Assembly: GCA_024275555.1 (NCBI GenBank)
Contig: JAJRYW010000117.1
Coordinates: 1-13,868, forward strand
Source of the DNA: Calditrichota bacterium
GTDB taxonomy: Bacteria > Calditrichota > Calditrichia > RBG-13-44-9 > J075
Reading direction: 5' to 3'
Length of the DNA stretch: 13,868 nt
Below, in pieces: positions 13,264 through 13,868 of this stretch; positions within the stretch are counted from its first letter, which is position 1; each line of letters opens with the position of its first letter. A program made the position numbers and the translations under genes. The notes beneath the pieces were generated by a model. That model was not told where the DNA came from. It did not search any database and worked only from the letters and a program-made list of their open reading frames with translations.

Positions 13264-13704
13264 ATGATCTTTTGTGTGAAACGTGAATACGATTACGCGA
13301 TTCGCATTTGCGCTTATCTGGCCGGACACTATCAGGGAGGCCCGATTTCGCTTTCCAGAATATCCGCAAAACTCTTCATTACCAGGCCCTTTGCCACCAA
13401 GATTGTCTACCAGCTTAAAAGCGCTAAAATCGTCGACACAGCCCAGGGAAAACACGGCGGCGTCTTTTTAAATGTTCGCCCCCGGGACCTGACCTTATTT
13501 GAAATTCTGAAAGGGATGGGGTTGGGCGTTTCAATCTCCAAATGTATCGATAACCCCAAATTTTGTCCGCTTCCCCCCCCATGTAAACTTCATGCATTAT
13601 TTATAGAAGAAGAAAACCGATTAATTGCCCTGTTTAAGAGCAAAACCATTAACGAGTTTGCTTTTACGGAAGAAGATTTTGATCCGGCAAAAACCGGAGC
13701 ATAG
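13264..13704 (+). CDS. Rrf2 family transcriptional regulator with a probable Fe-S cluster (NsrR-like cysteines)
   Basis: A 146-residue DNA-binding protein. The winged helix-turn-helix spans about residues 8-70 ('REYDYAIRICAYLA', recognition region 'ISLSRISAKLFITRPFATKI', wing 'GKHGGVFLN'). A later loop holds Cys94, Cys101 and Cys107 in the pattern C-x6-C-x5-C ('CIDNPKFCPLPPPCKLH'), close to the cluster loop of NsrR and IscR. The part 'CPLPPPCKLHALF' most resembles the NO sensor NsrR. I infer control by Fe-S state, nitric oxide or redox. I chose ATG 13264 because family members begin with M-x-F/L-x-x-K directly before the first helix; the ATG at 13252 would add four residues. The target genes are not evident: nothing follows in the window, and the upstream neighbour is repeat DNA. 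Confidence 0.9.
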   Translation: MIFCVKREYDYAIRICAYLAGHYQGGPISLSRISAKLFITRPFATKIVYQLKSAKIVDTAQGKHGGVFLNVRPRDLTLFEILKGMGLGVSISKCIDNPKFCPLPPPCKLHALFIEEENRLIALFKSKTINEFAFTEEDFDPAKTGA

Positions 13705-13742
13705 CAGCACAGAATCTGCTTTATAGGCTGAATAATTCATCA

Positions 13743-13868
13743 CGCTAAGACACCAAGAACGCAAAGGATTGATAAAAATGAAGTTAACAATTGTTACCTA
13801 AATATTGGTTTTAAAACGGAGTTTTTTAGGTCAGCAATTATAAGTAATTAATTCTTTGCGACTTAGCG
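13743..13868. repeat. Inverted-repeat element running to the window edge
   Basis: CGCTAAG (13743-13749) is mirrored by CTTAGCG (13862-13868), and GCAAAG (13761-13766) by CTTTGC (13854-13859). The left arm has the 'CTAAGACACCAAGAACGCAAAG' style that recurs in intergenic DNA of many bacteria (from memory). It may continue past the window. No gene is seen in 13705-13868. Confidence 0.55.

Noticed and set aside
13065..13286. 73-codon plus-strand open frame over the repeat and Rrf2 promoter
   Set aside because: It covers the C-rich hairpin element and the operator region, and has no ribosome-binding site or domain.
13703..13722. Terminator after the Rrf2 gene (AGCAG/CTGCT hairpin)
   Set aside because: The stem is only 5 bp, overlaps the stop codon and is followed by just two or three T residues.

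Overview
The window is about 13.9 kb of bacterial chromosome with moderately high GC in the genes and AT-rich, repeat-laden gaps. Two proteins carry lipobox signal peptides, several others have Sec-type signals or N-terminal anchors, and the S9 peptidase is of the long type with the 'WNWKDP' signature that I associate with Bacteroidota and relatives. A Gram-negative member of the FCB/Calditrichota-like part of the tree is plausible, but no phylogenetic marker is present and this is inference. I see no phage, plasmid, transposase, CRISPR, rRNA or tRNA genes.

Layout. (1) Positions 1-2730, plus strand: the 3' part of an amidase-signature hydrolase, then a lipoprotein that looks like a shrunken GH13 alpha-amylase with most catalytic motifs lost, then a membrane-anchored NTF2/SnoaL-like protein. 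The genes are tightly packed (13-base gap, then a 4-base overlap), so they form one operon. (2) 2731-3099: no gene; five copies of a 51-53 bp tandem repeat and a 7-bp microsatellite. (3) 3100-5048, minus strand: a lipoprotein metallophosphoesterase, the fluoride channel CrcB/FluC and a DUF190 protein, an apparent three-gene operon. (4) 5126-5929: a secreted glutaminyl-peptide cyclotransferase, divergent from (3), with a sigma70-like promoter in the shared gap and a good terminator. (5) 6095-9277: a large secreted S9 prolyl-oligopeptidase-family peptidase followed by a HIT-family (HinT-like) protein. (6) 9278-9624: a gap with a 127-bp inverted-repeat element. (7) 9625-10380: a membrane-anchored Pro-rich protein of unknown function. 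(8) 10569-11888: a type II NADH:quinone oxidoreductase with a possible CRP/FNR-like site upstream. (9) 11889-13263: about 1.4 kb without genes, packed with palindromes, nested terminal inverted repeats and a diverged duplicated element. (10) 13264-13704: an Rrf2-family regulator with three cysteines for an Fe-S cluster, preceded by a candidate operator.

The genes mostly do housekeeping or cell-envelope work: secreted peptide processing, fluoride export, respiration, nucleotide hydrolysis and redox/NO-type sensing. The two places most worth a second look are the degenerate-amylase lipoprotein operon and the repeat island at 11.9-13.2 kb, where one terminal motif occurs three times in one orientation and then three times in the other.
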